64,000 bases of DNA, taken from the NCBI GenBank assembly GCA_018340805.1, contig JACMZG010001914.1, positions 19,832,065 through 19,896,064 on the forward strand. The letters run 5' to 3'. This stretch comes from Microvelia longipes. Taxonomy: Eukaryota > Arthropoda > Insecta > Hemiptera > Veliidae. Below the pieces are notes generated by a model. It saw nothing but the letters and a program-made list of their open reading frames with translations. It was not told the DNA's origin and did not search any database. Within the stretch, counting starts at the first letter, position 1. Each line of letters opens with the position of its first letter. This document shows, piece after piece, positions 50,543 to 64,000 of this stretch. The position numbers and the translations under genes were made by a program.

Positions 50543-52279
50543 TGATTACTTGAAATGTTTATTTCTCTGTATAAATAAATATATAATTAATGTGTTATGA
50601 TAATTATAATTGATGTACAATTTTTACCTCTTTGTTACCTTGAGCAATGCCATAATGGAATTATCATGAAATTTACGTTTCCTTAAATCGTAAAAAATAA
50701 CTACAGGAGTTTTCGAATGTACAATGTTGGATTTGTATTAGCCTGTTAGCAAACAGCCATTGGAAAAATCGCATTATAAAGAGGTTGAGGTTATTCTGAT
50801 AGAGGACAGAATAGTTTAATGTATCATGTCCTTAACGAATAAGGATAATTATTTAAGAATAATTTAATGTATTATGTCCTTAACTGATATGATATCAAGA
50901 CAAGTTGATAAATAAAAAACAGTAATAAGACTGAATGAGGTTATACATTTTTGAAAGGTAGGTCTGGGAAACCAACTGCAAATCATGTTCCATGTTAAAT
51001 TATTGATACAGAAACTCTAGCATTGCTATAAATCTGTCACTAGTGTGATCAAGTATAAAAACAAAGCAAGACTGTAATTAAAGCAATTTAAAACTTCATA
51101 GAAGTTTTAAAACAGATAGAAGTATCATTGATAAATTAGGGATAAATAAATAATACAAGTAACTGGGGATTAACAAAACTTAACATTTTAATTACAAATA
51201 ACATTAATTAAAAACATTTTCATTTAGAAAAGGAGAAAACAATATTTTGAGCACAGAAACAATTTGAAAACAAATAAGTACAAACAGACCCTAAATCCTC
51301 ATCATAATTGTTTTAGACATTAGAGGATCTGACCAATATATTAATATGCCCATTAAGGGTCATTTCACCATGAAAAGTATGTTGGTGACAGCTGTTATTC
51401 TAAAATTACAAATAGATCACACTAAGAATCGAGTACCTCACAACTTGTCCTCATCACATTAGATTTGATAAGCTCATCCTCTCACTACTTTGGACTTGCT
51501 TAGTCCTCAGATAGTGAATACATTTGTTTCATCCAGTCACTGAAAACGCTCAATCAAGCTTCTCTTTTATGAGCTAACAAAAATCATGGATATACTTGCG
51601 AATTAAAACGAATTTTAGAATACTTATTCATTACATAAAGGTATACACTTGCCCCTAATTTCTACTCTATTAGATTAAGCCATTTGCTGAAAATTGACAC
51701 ATATTTTAGACTTATATAAGCATACATACATGCCAAATTTCAAACTAATCAAAATATATTTCCGCGTTACATAAATTATAAATGTTTTGATGAGTCATTA
51801 TTATTGATTACCGACGTCATGTAAAAATTATTTCCAGATTGCGCAACTACACATTGATCAACACATAAAGATTGATTTGCGCACTAAGTTTGAACTCATA
51901 AATGCACTAGAAGCTATGATAATAACAGTCACACACACACATATATTAACAGAAAACCTTATGAAGACCACTTGGTGGCCTTCAAAACACCTAAAGCCTA
52001 AAAATACCTACAGTATAAATTGGATGGCAACTTTTTTCTAAAATTACCATTGGGTTGCACACATATATAGGTATATATATCAACAACAATTTTTATCCAC
52101 AGTCAGTAAGAAGTATACATTTCACAACAATTGGTAAGACTTAATTATTACTAATATATTGCACTCAAAATATTCACAGTTATTTATAGGTCTATATTTT
52201 TATCACAATATTTGCAATTAAATTTATTACAACATTATTTATATCTATTACAACAATATTTATCTACGATTGTTAGGAA
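50543..52279. other. Intergenic middle of transposon 4
   Basis: Non-coding sequence downstream of the YqaJ stop, with ATAAATAAATA near 50570 as a possible polyadenylation region. No transposase fragment is seen. The dispersed repeat at 51430-52020 fills much of it. Confidence 0.6.
51430..52020. repeat. Dispersed repeat inside the transposon
   Basis: CCTCATCACATTAGAT, AACAAAAATCATGGATATAC, TTTCCAGATTGCGCAACTAC and CACACACAC...GACCACTTGGTGGCCTT occur in the same order, diverged, at 63380-63960 outside any element. A shorter related segment lies reversed in YqaJ intron 1 (about 47170-47330). It is an older genomic repeat carried by the transposon. Confidence 0.65.
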
Positions 52280-52875
52280 CACTGTATGTCTATGACGAAA
52301 GGTAAAATTTCCTTAATACTAATATATTGAACCTGGGATATTTATCTACAGTGGTTAGGAACTCTATATGTGTATGACAATAGGTACAATTTAATTAATA
52401 CTAATATATTGAACTCAGTGGTTAGGAACTCTATATACAATATACATTAATTAATACTAATATATTGAACCGGGGATATTTATCTACAGTGTTAGGAACT
52501 CTATATGTGTATGACAATAGGTACTTAATTAATACTAATATATGTATTATCTACAGTGGTTAGGAACTCTATATGTGTATGACAATAGGTACATTTAATT
52601 AATACTAATATATTGAACCGGGATCTACAGTGGTTAGGAACTTATATGTGTATGACAATAGGTACAATTTAATTAATACTAATATATTGAACCGGGGATA
52701 TTTATCTACAGTGGTTAGGAACTCTATATGTGTATGACAATAGTTTAATTAATACTAATATATTGAACCTGGGATATTTATCTACAGTGGTTAGGAACTC
52801 TATATGTGTATGACAATAGGTACAATTTAATTAATACTAATATATTGAACCGGGGATATTTATCTACAGTTCTTT
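52280..52875. repeat. Transposon minisatellite, expanded (about 7 units)
   Basis: The ~86-bp unit GGTTAGGAACTCTATATGTG ... TTAATACTAATATATTGAAC ... ATATTTATCTACAGT recurs with partial units near 52410 and 52540. Unit number and gap pattern differ from element 3. Confidence 0.9.
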
Positions 52876-53700
52876 GAAGTCTTATATTTTATCACTATGT
52901 TTCCAATGAAATTATTATAATTAAATTACAGCTAGAATATTTATTCTAAGTCATTATAAACTCTATATATGTATGAAAATATGTACAATTTTATTATGAC
53001 TAATGTATGTTAAACCTAGATTATATTTGTACACTTTTTAGTAAGTATATCTTTATCACAATATTTCCAATGAAATTATTATTAACAAATTATTATAATC
53101 AATAACAAGCTACCTCCTCTTAATGGGGTTGCAGATAAAAAGTTTTATGAAGAATTTAATTTGATAAAACTTTTTAATTCCTTCTCACACGTTAATGGGG
53201 TATGACAAATATTCAATTTTTTACGTTTAAACTTATTAAAATGAGTAGAAGTAATTAGGAATCTATATAAATGAAAATAGGTACAATTTTATTATGACTA
53301 TATATGTTACACCTAAAATATTTATCTACAGTTCTTTGGAAGTCTTATATTTTAATCACAATGTTTTCAATGGAATTGTTATAATTAAATTACAGCTTCA
53401 ATATTTATCCTAAGTCATTAGGAACTCTGTATATCTATCAAAATTGGTACAATTTTATTATGACTAATATATGTTAAACCTAGAATATTTATCTACATTT
53501 TTTTGGAAGTCATTATCTTTTTATTACAAAAAGTTAAATTAAATTATTTTAAACAAATTACAGCCTAAATATTTTTCCATAGTCATTAGGAACTATATTT
53601 CTATAATAATAGGTTCAATTTAATTATTACTAGTACATTGAACCTAGGGAATATTTATCCACAGTCATTTAAAAGTCTGTATTTTTAACACAATATGTAA
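52876..53700. repeat. Degenerate higher-order form of the minisatellite
   Basis: Segments of about 170 bp, with TTATAATTAAATTACAGCT, AAGTCATTAGGAACT and TTATTATGACTAATATATGT, recur with heavy drift up to the end of the THAP gene. They appear to be older arrays of the same unit. Confidence 0.7.
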
Positions 53701-53752
53701 GAGTTAATAATTTCTAGAGTTCAGTCATTAAGATCAAGTTTATAACTTGAAG

Positions 53753-55187
53753 TTAAACTTGAAGGTTAGGTAACAAGCCTACTTTAACGGTTATAAGGTA
53801 CTTTATTACATGATACTTGATATAGATAGATAGACAGTGATGGGATTCAGCCAGTTTGTCATCAATATTTGAGTCAAGTTTCTGTACGTCTAATTCTGCC
53901 ATACCACTGAACTTATCATTGTTGGAAGCATTAATATCTGAACTACTAGGTCCAGATTTCATCACCCGAGACCTGCAAAAGAAAGAAAAAATGTAGTGTA
54001 TAAATTTAAACATTTATTTACCAAGCTGTTAAAGTGAAATTAATGCAATAACTAGGCTCTTGTGAAAAGTGACTCAGACATAAAGTACTGATAAAAAGGT
54101 CAAGAAAATAGTACATACAATTAACAAATGGGATGCAAAACAACTCTAAACAAGTGCTAACACACATAAAAATTAATATGTTTCTCATATACACGACCGT
54201 GTTATTCTTAATGATCATGTGATAGTAAAAACATACAAGATTTTTTACAAGTTTTCAGCATACTTGCCTACATCTTAGACTTAGTGGGTTATTTGTCTAT
54301 AACAAGTCAAGTGTCCCATGGCATACATAAAAAATACATACTATAGAAACTTGTATAAAAGTTAACAAAAATCATCAATCAAGATAATCAATCTGTCTGT
54401 TGTCACAAATAAAAGAATTACTTTAAAATATCACTGCAACATACATACTTCTTTCGTTTTGGAGATTCAATGAGAAGATTCTTTTTGTCTATATTATGTA
54501 AAAACAGAGTTGGCAAGTTCTCTCTCTCTTCATCCTTAAAATGACAAGAGCAGACTCTTGACGTCTTGACAGGGCTTCTGTCTGCTCGCCTTACATATGA
54601 AATAATTAAATCATAATTAAACCGAATATTAAAATTAAATTTCTATTCAAAGTTAGTGAGTGCTGGAAGACTTTCCACAGCAAAACTTGAAAGGACTGAC
54701 TCTCCCTGCCTTTAATATTTTTTATGGCTTAAAGTAGCAATTTGCATGTAACTACAATGATAACCTTTTACATTGAAATTGTTAAGACAGTTTTAGATTA
54801 TGTAAACAAATTGCAAGTAAAAAAATCATTGCTTAAGTTTTTTTCCTCTTTTTCATTTGGTTATTATTATAATTGTTCTTCAGCCTATATTTTGTAGTGG
54901 TCATTAAGCAACAAGTGAGAACTTTATATTGCTCACCTTGAATCATCTTACAATAATAATGTACTACCATTCTACAATACAATGCCTCTCAAAATATTAT
55001 TTATATTAAAGAGGTTACATTTTAATATGCCATAACAGTTACACCATTCAAAAAGAAAGCAAGTGATGTCATACCTTAATAATTTTATCCATATTTTCTT
55101 TAATTTATCGTCCTTAGGAAAAGTAAAAAATCTGCAGCCATGTTTTTCAGAGTAATGTTTACAATCAGGTGCGAAACACATTACCAT
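53753..55187 (-). CDS. THAP-only gene, transposon 4
   Basis: Exons on the minus strand: 55075-55187, 54449-54589 and 53972 down to the stop at 53753. The THAP zinc finger (C2CH) is complete: Cys pair in MVMCFAPDC, FFTFPKDD, the invariant Trp in KKIWIKLLR, and RVCSCHF. Exon 2 differs from type I copies by a net +6 bases just before RVCSCHF, keeping frame. Exon 3 follows the transposase up to VQKLDSNID, then ends in unrelated residues. The product (about 155 residues) would keep DNA binding and lose everything after. It could act as a repressor by occupying element ends, like internally deleted P-element products; that is inference. Confidence 0.72.
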
Positions 55188-57231
55188 CTAAAAAAAAAAA
55201 TAATATTAAAAAGACACAATTTATCCACAATATTTTAATAATAGTTGCTTCCCTTATCAAAGGGATGCAAAATTCTATGAGGAAAACATTACTATTGGTC
55301 ACAATTATAAAGGACATGATATACATAAAAGGGGGATCAGAATATAGGATTTTTTTTAACTTTTATTAGCTGAATTATCAGCATTAGCAAGGGCGAAACA
55401 GAGAATTCACATTACAACAAAGAATTCACTAAGTAGTAGGGTCTAAACAGTTCAGTTCTCAATAATCAGTAGATACTAAGATAGATTCGACATTTGTTTG
55501 AGACATATGTAAGGCATTTTCTGCATTCTACCAAGTTTTACCAAAGCTTAAACAAACATTTACTATGTACACACTGCATATTTAACATGGTATTTGTTTG
55601 AATCAAACGAGTCAACAACAAAACATCACTGCCAAAATATCTTGTCCTTCATACAGTGAAATTTCACTTATGCGTTGCATGGAAGTTAAAAACAAAACAA
55701 AATAATTAAGTGGTGCTTTCTATGCATAGTAATAAAGTAACAGTAGACATATTTTTTAAAAAGTTATTTGGTAAAAACTATATTATTTAAGTAAATTAAC
55801 ACTTCATTGAAAAGGTTAAATGTTGATACATTTCCAAAGAGACTAATAACACATAACACAGAATAACGTAGTGATAAGGAAAGTGAGACAGTTTCCAATG
55901 GGTACCATAATGGTACTTGCTCCTACTAGATCTATCAAGAGGGAGACTAAAGACTCCCCAACCTTTATTGGAGACAAAGCATAGGCATTTTTCAGTGATA
56001 TCACATTAAATCACTTCATAAGACACAGATATTTAAAGAATATATGCGATAGATTACAATTACACCTTATTTTAAATTTATTTCACTTAACTTACGACAA
56101 AACGATCAAACAATAATGCAATATTTACCAGACATTGTAATAGTTATGAAAAATTAAAAATGACGTCACCAATGTACAGTTTTGGTACCATGCTACCAAG
56201 AGAATGATAAGAATTTTTCTATACCGCCTTTAAGTATTAGACTCTTTGTCTAATAACATTGCATGATACGAGAAATCATTACATTTAGAGGCAACACGCC
56301 TCTAATTGTACATAGAGCGTATGGGGAAGAGGACCGGATTTCAATGAATCCCTGCGTATTGTTCTCACATTGTATTGAACTAACATAATTAATAAAATAG
56401 GAGGCTTGGATATGCTGTGTGTACGTGTAGTCATTTTCTACAAACTATCAAGTGCCTGGTCATTCAAAAGTTTTGTAATGTCCATTACAAGTAGATTGAT
56501 CATGAATATGATAAGAGTTTTAATACAACTTATATGTTAAAATTATATGTAATTATGTACATGTTATTTTAATCCACAGTCACATAAAAATGAATCTAAC
56601 TGTTTTTCAAAAAAACAGAAAATTCGAAAAAAAACACACTTACCTTGACAAAATTTAACACAAAACGTTATGATCATAGCACGTCTTTTCTCTTAACAAA
56701 TAGCTGGTAACTCACTATTTAAACTAAAACATGTTAACAAAAAAGAAACCACAAAAAGGGAAATAATGAAACTACAGCATGACCCACTAATATAAACAGT
56801 AGATAGCATGGAAAATAAGAACAAATTAGGTTGGCATGATATGAAATTGGCTGTGGTTTAACATCCAGGACAAATCTTAGTCTCCCTCGCATTATTTTTC
56901 AACAATTTTAACTAATTTTAACCGTGTGTCATACTAAAAAATAAGCTAATAAATCGCACTAAGTTGCCCATTTTTGACAACTTTTAAAACGCTTCTTTGT
57001 CCGATTTAGTTTGATAATTTACGGATTTTTTTCTATTTATAATACAAAAGCAACATTAATTGCACAAAAAACAATAAAAAAGTTATAAGAATTCTTTAAA
57101 TATTAATAATTAACAAAGATTTTAAAATAGTTCAATACAAACGGCCATAGCAAGCATGTTTGTTTGGAACGCGGGGAGAGGTTGTACCGGCGTCTAGGTT
57201 ATACCAAAAGGTTATGCTTCTTTACTCGTCT
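55188..57231. promoter_or_regulatory. THAP gene 5' flank and right end, transposon 4
   Basis: Contains the palindrome cluster (about 55910-56355, for example ATTAGAC/GTCTAAT at 56236-56254), the complement of TGACGTCA near 56160, a probable 5' UTR exon donor near 56643, and the right terminal repeat with its subterminal motif. Confidence 0.6.
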
Positions 57232-60681
<3,450 letters not shown>

Positions 60682-60712
60682 AATTTGATTCTCTCTTCGA
60701 TATTGTTTTTTA

Positions 60713-60718
60713 AATAAA
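60713..60718 (+). terminator. Possible polyadenylation signal of Gabarap
   Basis: AATAAA occurs 32 bases after the stop codon, within AAATAAAATCC. This would make a very short 3' UTR; later AATAAA-like sites exist, so it may not be the main one. Confidence 0.35.
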
Positions 60719-61513
60719 ATCCTTCTTATTCGTAAAATGATCAGAATTAATATGATATGTTTGTTTAGTTTAAAACTCTTGATCTCTCAAAAGCATTATG
60801 TTAATTATTTAACAAAGATTTCACACAGTTCTGTAAAAAATGAATTGTAAAATAGTTAACAAAAAGTTAAATGACTGCTTAGACTATGTTATGTAAGTAA
60901 AAGAATAGTTACTAAGCTGTTGTTTACTCGCAAGACCTTTTGGCATTGTTTAATACTATATCACCAATAGTCAGATTTTTTTCTTGTGAATTTTGGTTTT
61001 TTTTTATTAATATTAAATTAATTTTTCACATTTCAAAACTTTTGAGAGTGTATTTTTAAATGAATTTATACTTTAGTGTTAAATTTTTTTTATTTATTTC
61101 TTTAAGTCATTAATTATTAAGTTTAGAATTAATTATTATATTTTGTGGTAGGGATTTATGAATAATATTTTGTTTCAGGAACAGTTTGTTTATTTCCAGG
61201 TTGAATTATTACTATGTTTTCACATCATATTTGATACATGAATTGCATCCAAACTCTCTTTGAAACTGTGGTGTGAAAACCTATGAGGTGTTCACATTTT
61301 CTCTTTACACTAATTTACCAAATAACTTTTCTTATATTATTTTTCAAATGTTTCCGTTAACACAAATGTCAATTTCATTCTAAAATATGTAGTGTTTTCA
61401 TGGGTTTTGTTATTATGTATTCATATTTGATCCAATGAGTTATAATGGTTTGAGAACGGGAGCAAATTGCATTTGAATGTGATACTACACCCTGTTAATG
61501 TTGTGAGAATTTA

Positions 61514-61550
61514 GTTAATATCACAACACTGGGTGTGTTGTGATATTAAC
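61514..61550. repeat. Perfect 16-bp inverted repeat, 5-base loop
   Basis: GTTAATATCACAACAC at 61514-61529 is exactly mirrored at 61535-61550. No poly-T or coding context suggests a terminator; it may be the core of a small foldback element. Confidence 0.9.
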
Positions 61551-62832
61551 ATTGTGTGTATGTGTTAATATCTATAGTACTTGAGATAGGCCTGTGGCCA
61601 GCCTAACATCGTGGGTGGGGGAGGCCAATCCCAGATGGAATTCACACATCTTCAAGGAAATTCCACTGAAATGTACTTCGTCACTGGGGGCAAATTTTTT
61701 TCCAGGGGAGGGGGCATCCCCTTGACTAGGGATAATTTTGATGTTAGTCAGATTATAAAGTTTGGGCCATTTTATCATGTTTTACAATGAAGAATACCTA
61801 TATTATTATACTATTTGTTATATAATGTACACCACAGGTCAGAAAGGGTTTATAAGTATATGCTTATTATTTTGCTCCCCTTTAATTGTCCTTGTATTAA
61901 CTTATTTTAAACAATAAACATTTAAATAGGTATAAAATCCAAAACAAACACTTCTAGTACTAGGTTAGTTGCTGTTGGATCTATTTTCTACCATCTCTCT
62001 TATTGCATATTTGACATTTAGTATTATCACTGTCTATGAAATTATTTATTGTATTATTAATTTACAAACTATTTTATCCATTTAATTCATTTGTGCTATT
62101 TAGAATTTATTTATAGCTAAAATATTCATTGAGCAGTAAGATACTCGGTCTAATCTAAAAAAATATTGAATTACAAATAATTTATATTACTAGATTATTT
62201 TTTTTTAAAAAAAGGTTCTTGTACAAACCAGGGTTCTGTTGAGTTGGTCTGACACCTTGATTTGACAGATTAAGTCCACGAGGAAAGTTTAGTATGTTGT
62301 ATTTATTTCAACATCCGTTGTTAAACTAAATATTACATAACTAATTCAAACATTAAAAAGAACAGATTTACTTGTTCTAATATCATTCTTACTTTATAAA
62401 ACTAATAGTAAGTATTATTATAATATCTTGATGTTTTAACATGAAGGATATAATTTTATTTATATATAAGTTAACCATACAATTCCCTTCAATTAAATAC
62501 AATGAAAGTTGGACGGACTCTACAGTTACTCTCTACATGTAAAAGAAGATAATATCAGCCCGGTATACATTTTTGAATGCTGTTTTCTGTCTTTATACCA
62601 TTTGTAACTTTCCTTTTAATACAGTGACTTTTTATGTTTAATTGTGATATTGTTTTTTGTGTGATTTATGTTATTTTTCTACGAAGGAATAAGAATGAAT
62701 TTTATTTCCATAATGCATATATTGTTGTAAATTTATTATTTTATATTGACAATTAAAATAAGTATTAAAAGTTAAACTTCTGTCTTTTAGTTTTATATAT
62801 AATTATATTCCCCTCCAACAATTATCTATATC

Positions 62833-62856
62833 GTTAATAGTCAGTTGACTATTAAC
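62833..62856. repeat. Perfect 11-bp inverted repeat, 2-base loop
   Basis: GTTAATAGTCA and TGACTATTAAC face each other across GT. An isolated palindrome in AT-rich DNA. Confidence 0.85.
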
Positions 62857-63379
62857 AGTGTTATATTGTCTATGTTTTAGTATGCTCTAATTCAACCGAA
62901 TTGTTAACAAAATACCGTTTTCAGATATTAATTAATAAATATACAAATTATGACTTGCAGAGAAAGCTAACAAGTGGTAACATTAATCCATGTTTTAACA
63001 TTATTATAAGGATAGACCATAGAGGAATGTATAGTACTAGATAGAGTAGTAGGGATAGACCTCTTACAAGGTTAGTCCATCAACTTTTGGTTACTTATGA
63101 AGGTCTGATTGAGCTAAAAACTGGTCTTTTGGTTCAGATTGTAAAAAACTATAAATAATAACACTTAAATCTCCCCACCCCATTAAATTCCAAAATTCGA
63201 TGATGTCATCAAGTAAATAGGGTTAGTGAAATCAAAGTTCTATTACACAAGCTTTTATGGTAATAATATAAAAACAGATATTTGTATATTAAAAAATGTA
63301 TTTACAAATATTTAAGAATTGTTATACACCCTTTAACAGAACAGAGGTAAGAGACAATATTAAAAATCGGGTTCTGGGT

Positions 63380-63960
63380 ACCTTGGAACTTTTCCTCATC
63401 ACATTGGATACGCTACGCTCCCTGCTTCGAACTCATTTGGCTTGTCCTCAAAAATACAGTTCGCCAAATTTATACTGCAACATGCCTTTGGACTTGCTTC
63501 GCTCGATTTTAGATAGAAAATGCATCCGTATCATTCTCAGTGGTCACCCATAAAGCACTGACCACACTCAATGCTGCTTAATTTTTATGATCCAACAAAA
63601 ATCATGGATATACTAGTCATACTGAAACTAAACTTAATTATTCAACTCAATAGGACCATTTTCCAATTTTTTAAAAACGTACACAAGTCATTAAAAAAAA
63701 ATTGAATTTTTCCGCGATTTATGATATTTTAAATTTTTGGCTTATTCATTATTGCGGGTTGATAAAGTCATGAAAAATTATTTTCCCAATAGCACAACTA
63801 CAGTGGTAGACTGATTTTTGTACAAAATTTTAACTCTCTAGCATAGATACACTGGGCGCTTCTATGATGCTAACAGACACACAGACAGACAACTTTACGA
63901 GAACCACTCAGGAGGCCTTAAAAATGCCTGTAACGGATAATTCCGGTGACATCCAGGTTT
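63380..63960. repeat. Dispersed repeat, stand-alone member
   Basis: Diverged relative of 51430-52020: CCTCATCACATTGGATAC, AACAAAAATCATGGATATAC, ATAGCACAACTAC, TTTAACTCTCTAGCATAGAT and ACAGACACACAGACAGACAA in matching order. It lies outside the transposons, which supports an independent family. Confidence 0.65.
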
Positions 63961-64000
63961 AGTATTTTTTGCAAACACAAGACTTTTCCTATAAACCTAC

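Larger units (their letters stand above)
46131..57231 (+). mobile_element. Full-length ISL2EU-like transposon 4 (type II)
   Basis: This is the cleanest copy, 11,101 bp, with AGACGATTAAAG at the left, CTTTACTCGTCT at the right and AC on both sides (46129-46130 and 57232-57233). Order: left end, SWIM-YqaJ gene (plus), SINE in its last intron, dispersed repeat, expanded minisatellite, THAP gene (minus), palindrome cluster, right end. The subterminal motif GTTCCAAACAAAC occurs near both ends. It lies between the divergent RpL22 and Gabarap genes. It lacks a DDE core, so any mobility needed transposase in trans. Confidence 0.93.
60719..63379. other. Intergenic DNA downstream of Gabarap
   Basis: AT-rich, with no recognised gene. 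It holds two perfect hairpins (61514-61550 and 62833-62856) and a GC-rich patch (about 61590-61735) that looks like a dispersed repeat. Short open frames here lack motifs. Confidence 0.6.

Noticed and set aside
51430..52020. Hidden DDE transposase remnant between the converging genes
   Set aside because: I looked for DDE_Tnp_4-like motifs on both strands and saw none; the sequence matches a dispersed repeat instead.
61572..61778. 68-codon minus-strand frame in the GC-rich patch
   Set aside because: Looks like a dispersed repeat fragment; no recognisable protein family.
63296..63553. 85-codon open frame
   Set aside because: It overlaps the dispersed repeat at 63380-63960 and is not kept in the related copy inside the transposon.

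Overview
This window is AT-rich eukaryotic (insect) nuclear DNA from a rough long-read assembly. The evidence is spliced genes with GT-AG introns, an Ala/Lys/Pro-rich RpL22 of the insect type, a GABARAP/Atg8 gene, THAP-type DNA transposons, MITEs and a tRNA-derived SINE. The order is not certain; a hemipteran-like insect is a guess. Single-base indels, mostly in homopolymers, break nearly every long frame, including essential RpL22. A frameshift here is therefore weak evidence for a pseudogene.

Only two cellular genes are recognised. RpL22 lies on the minus strand (40379-46068, five coding exons). Gabarap lies on the plus strand (57708-60681, three exons). They are divergent. Without the 11.1-kb transposon between them (46131-57231, flanked by AC/AC), their start codons would be only about 540 bp apart, so the element has split a compact bidirectional promoter, 62 bp from the RpL22 start codon.

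Most of the rest is one transposon family. Each copy carries two converging genes. One is a seven-exon gene for a SWIM-type zinc motif fused to a YqaJ/lambda-exonuclease-like nuclease. The other is a THAP zinc-finger gene, which in some copies continues into a coiled coil and a transposase helix-turn-helix. This pairing fits the ISL2EU group of PIF/Harbinger-like DNA transposons (family assignment from memory). Ends are AGACGA(T/G)TAAAG with 2-bp target duplications. No copy keeps the DDE catalytic core: the frame stops and an ~86-bp minisatellite begins.

Layout: 1-850 repeats RpL22 exon 1 and intron 1; 851-4338 is the left part of a first element; 4339-8729 is unrelated AT-rich DNA with a 32-33-bp tandem repeat. 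From 8731 to 23617 is an element interrupted by a nested, reversed full-length copy (11118-21343, AT/AT). A third element (23770-37904) is a probable chimera around a single N at 29534. Then come a hairpin, a 1-kb N gap, a foldback repeat, RpL22, the fourth and cleanest element, Gabarap with two MITEs in its second intron, and 3.3 kb of repeat-bearing intergenic DNA.

Two subfamilies can be told apart. Type I (interrupted host, nested copy, left half of element 3) has the longer transposase. Type II (first element, right half of element 3, fourth element) has an expanded minisatellite and, where the right half is present, a THAP-only frame.
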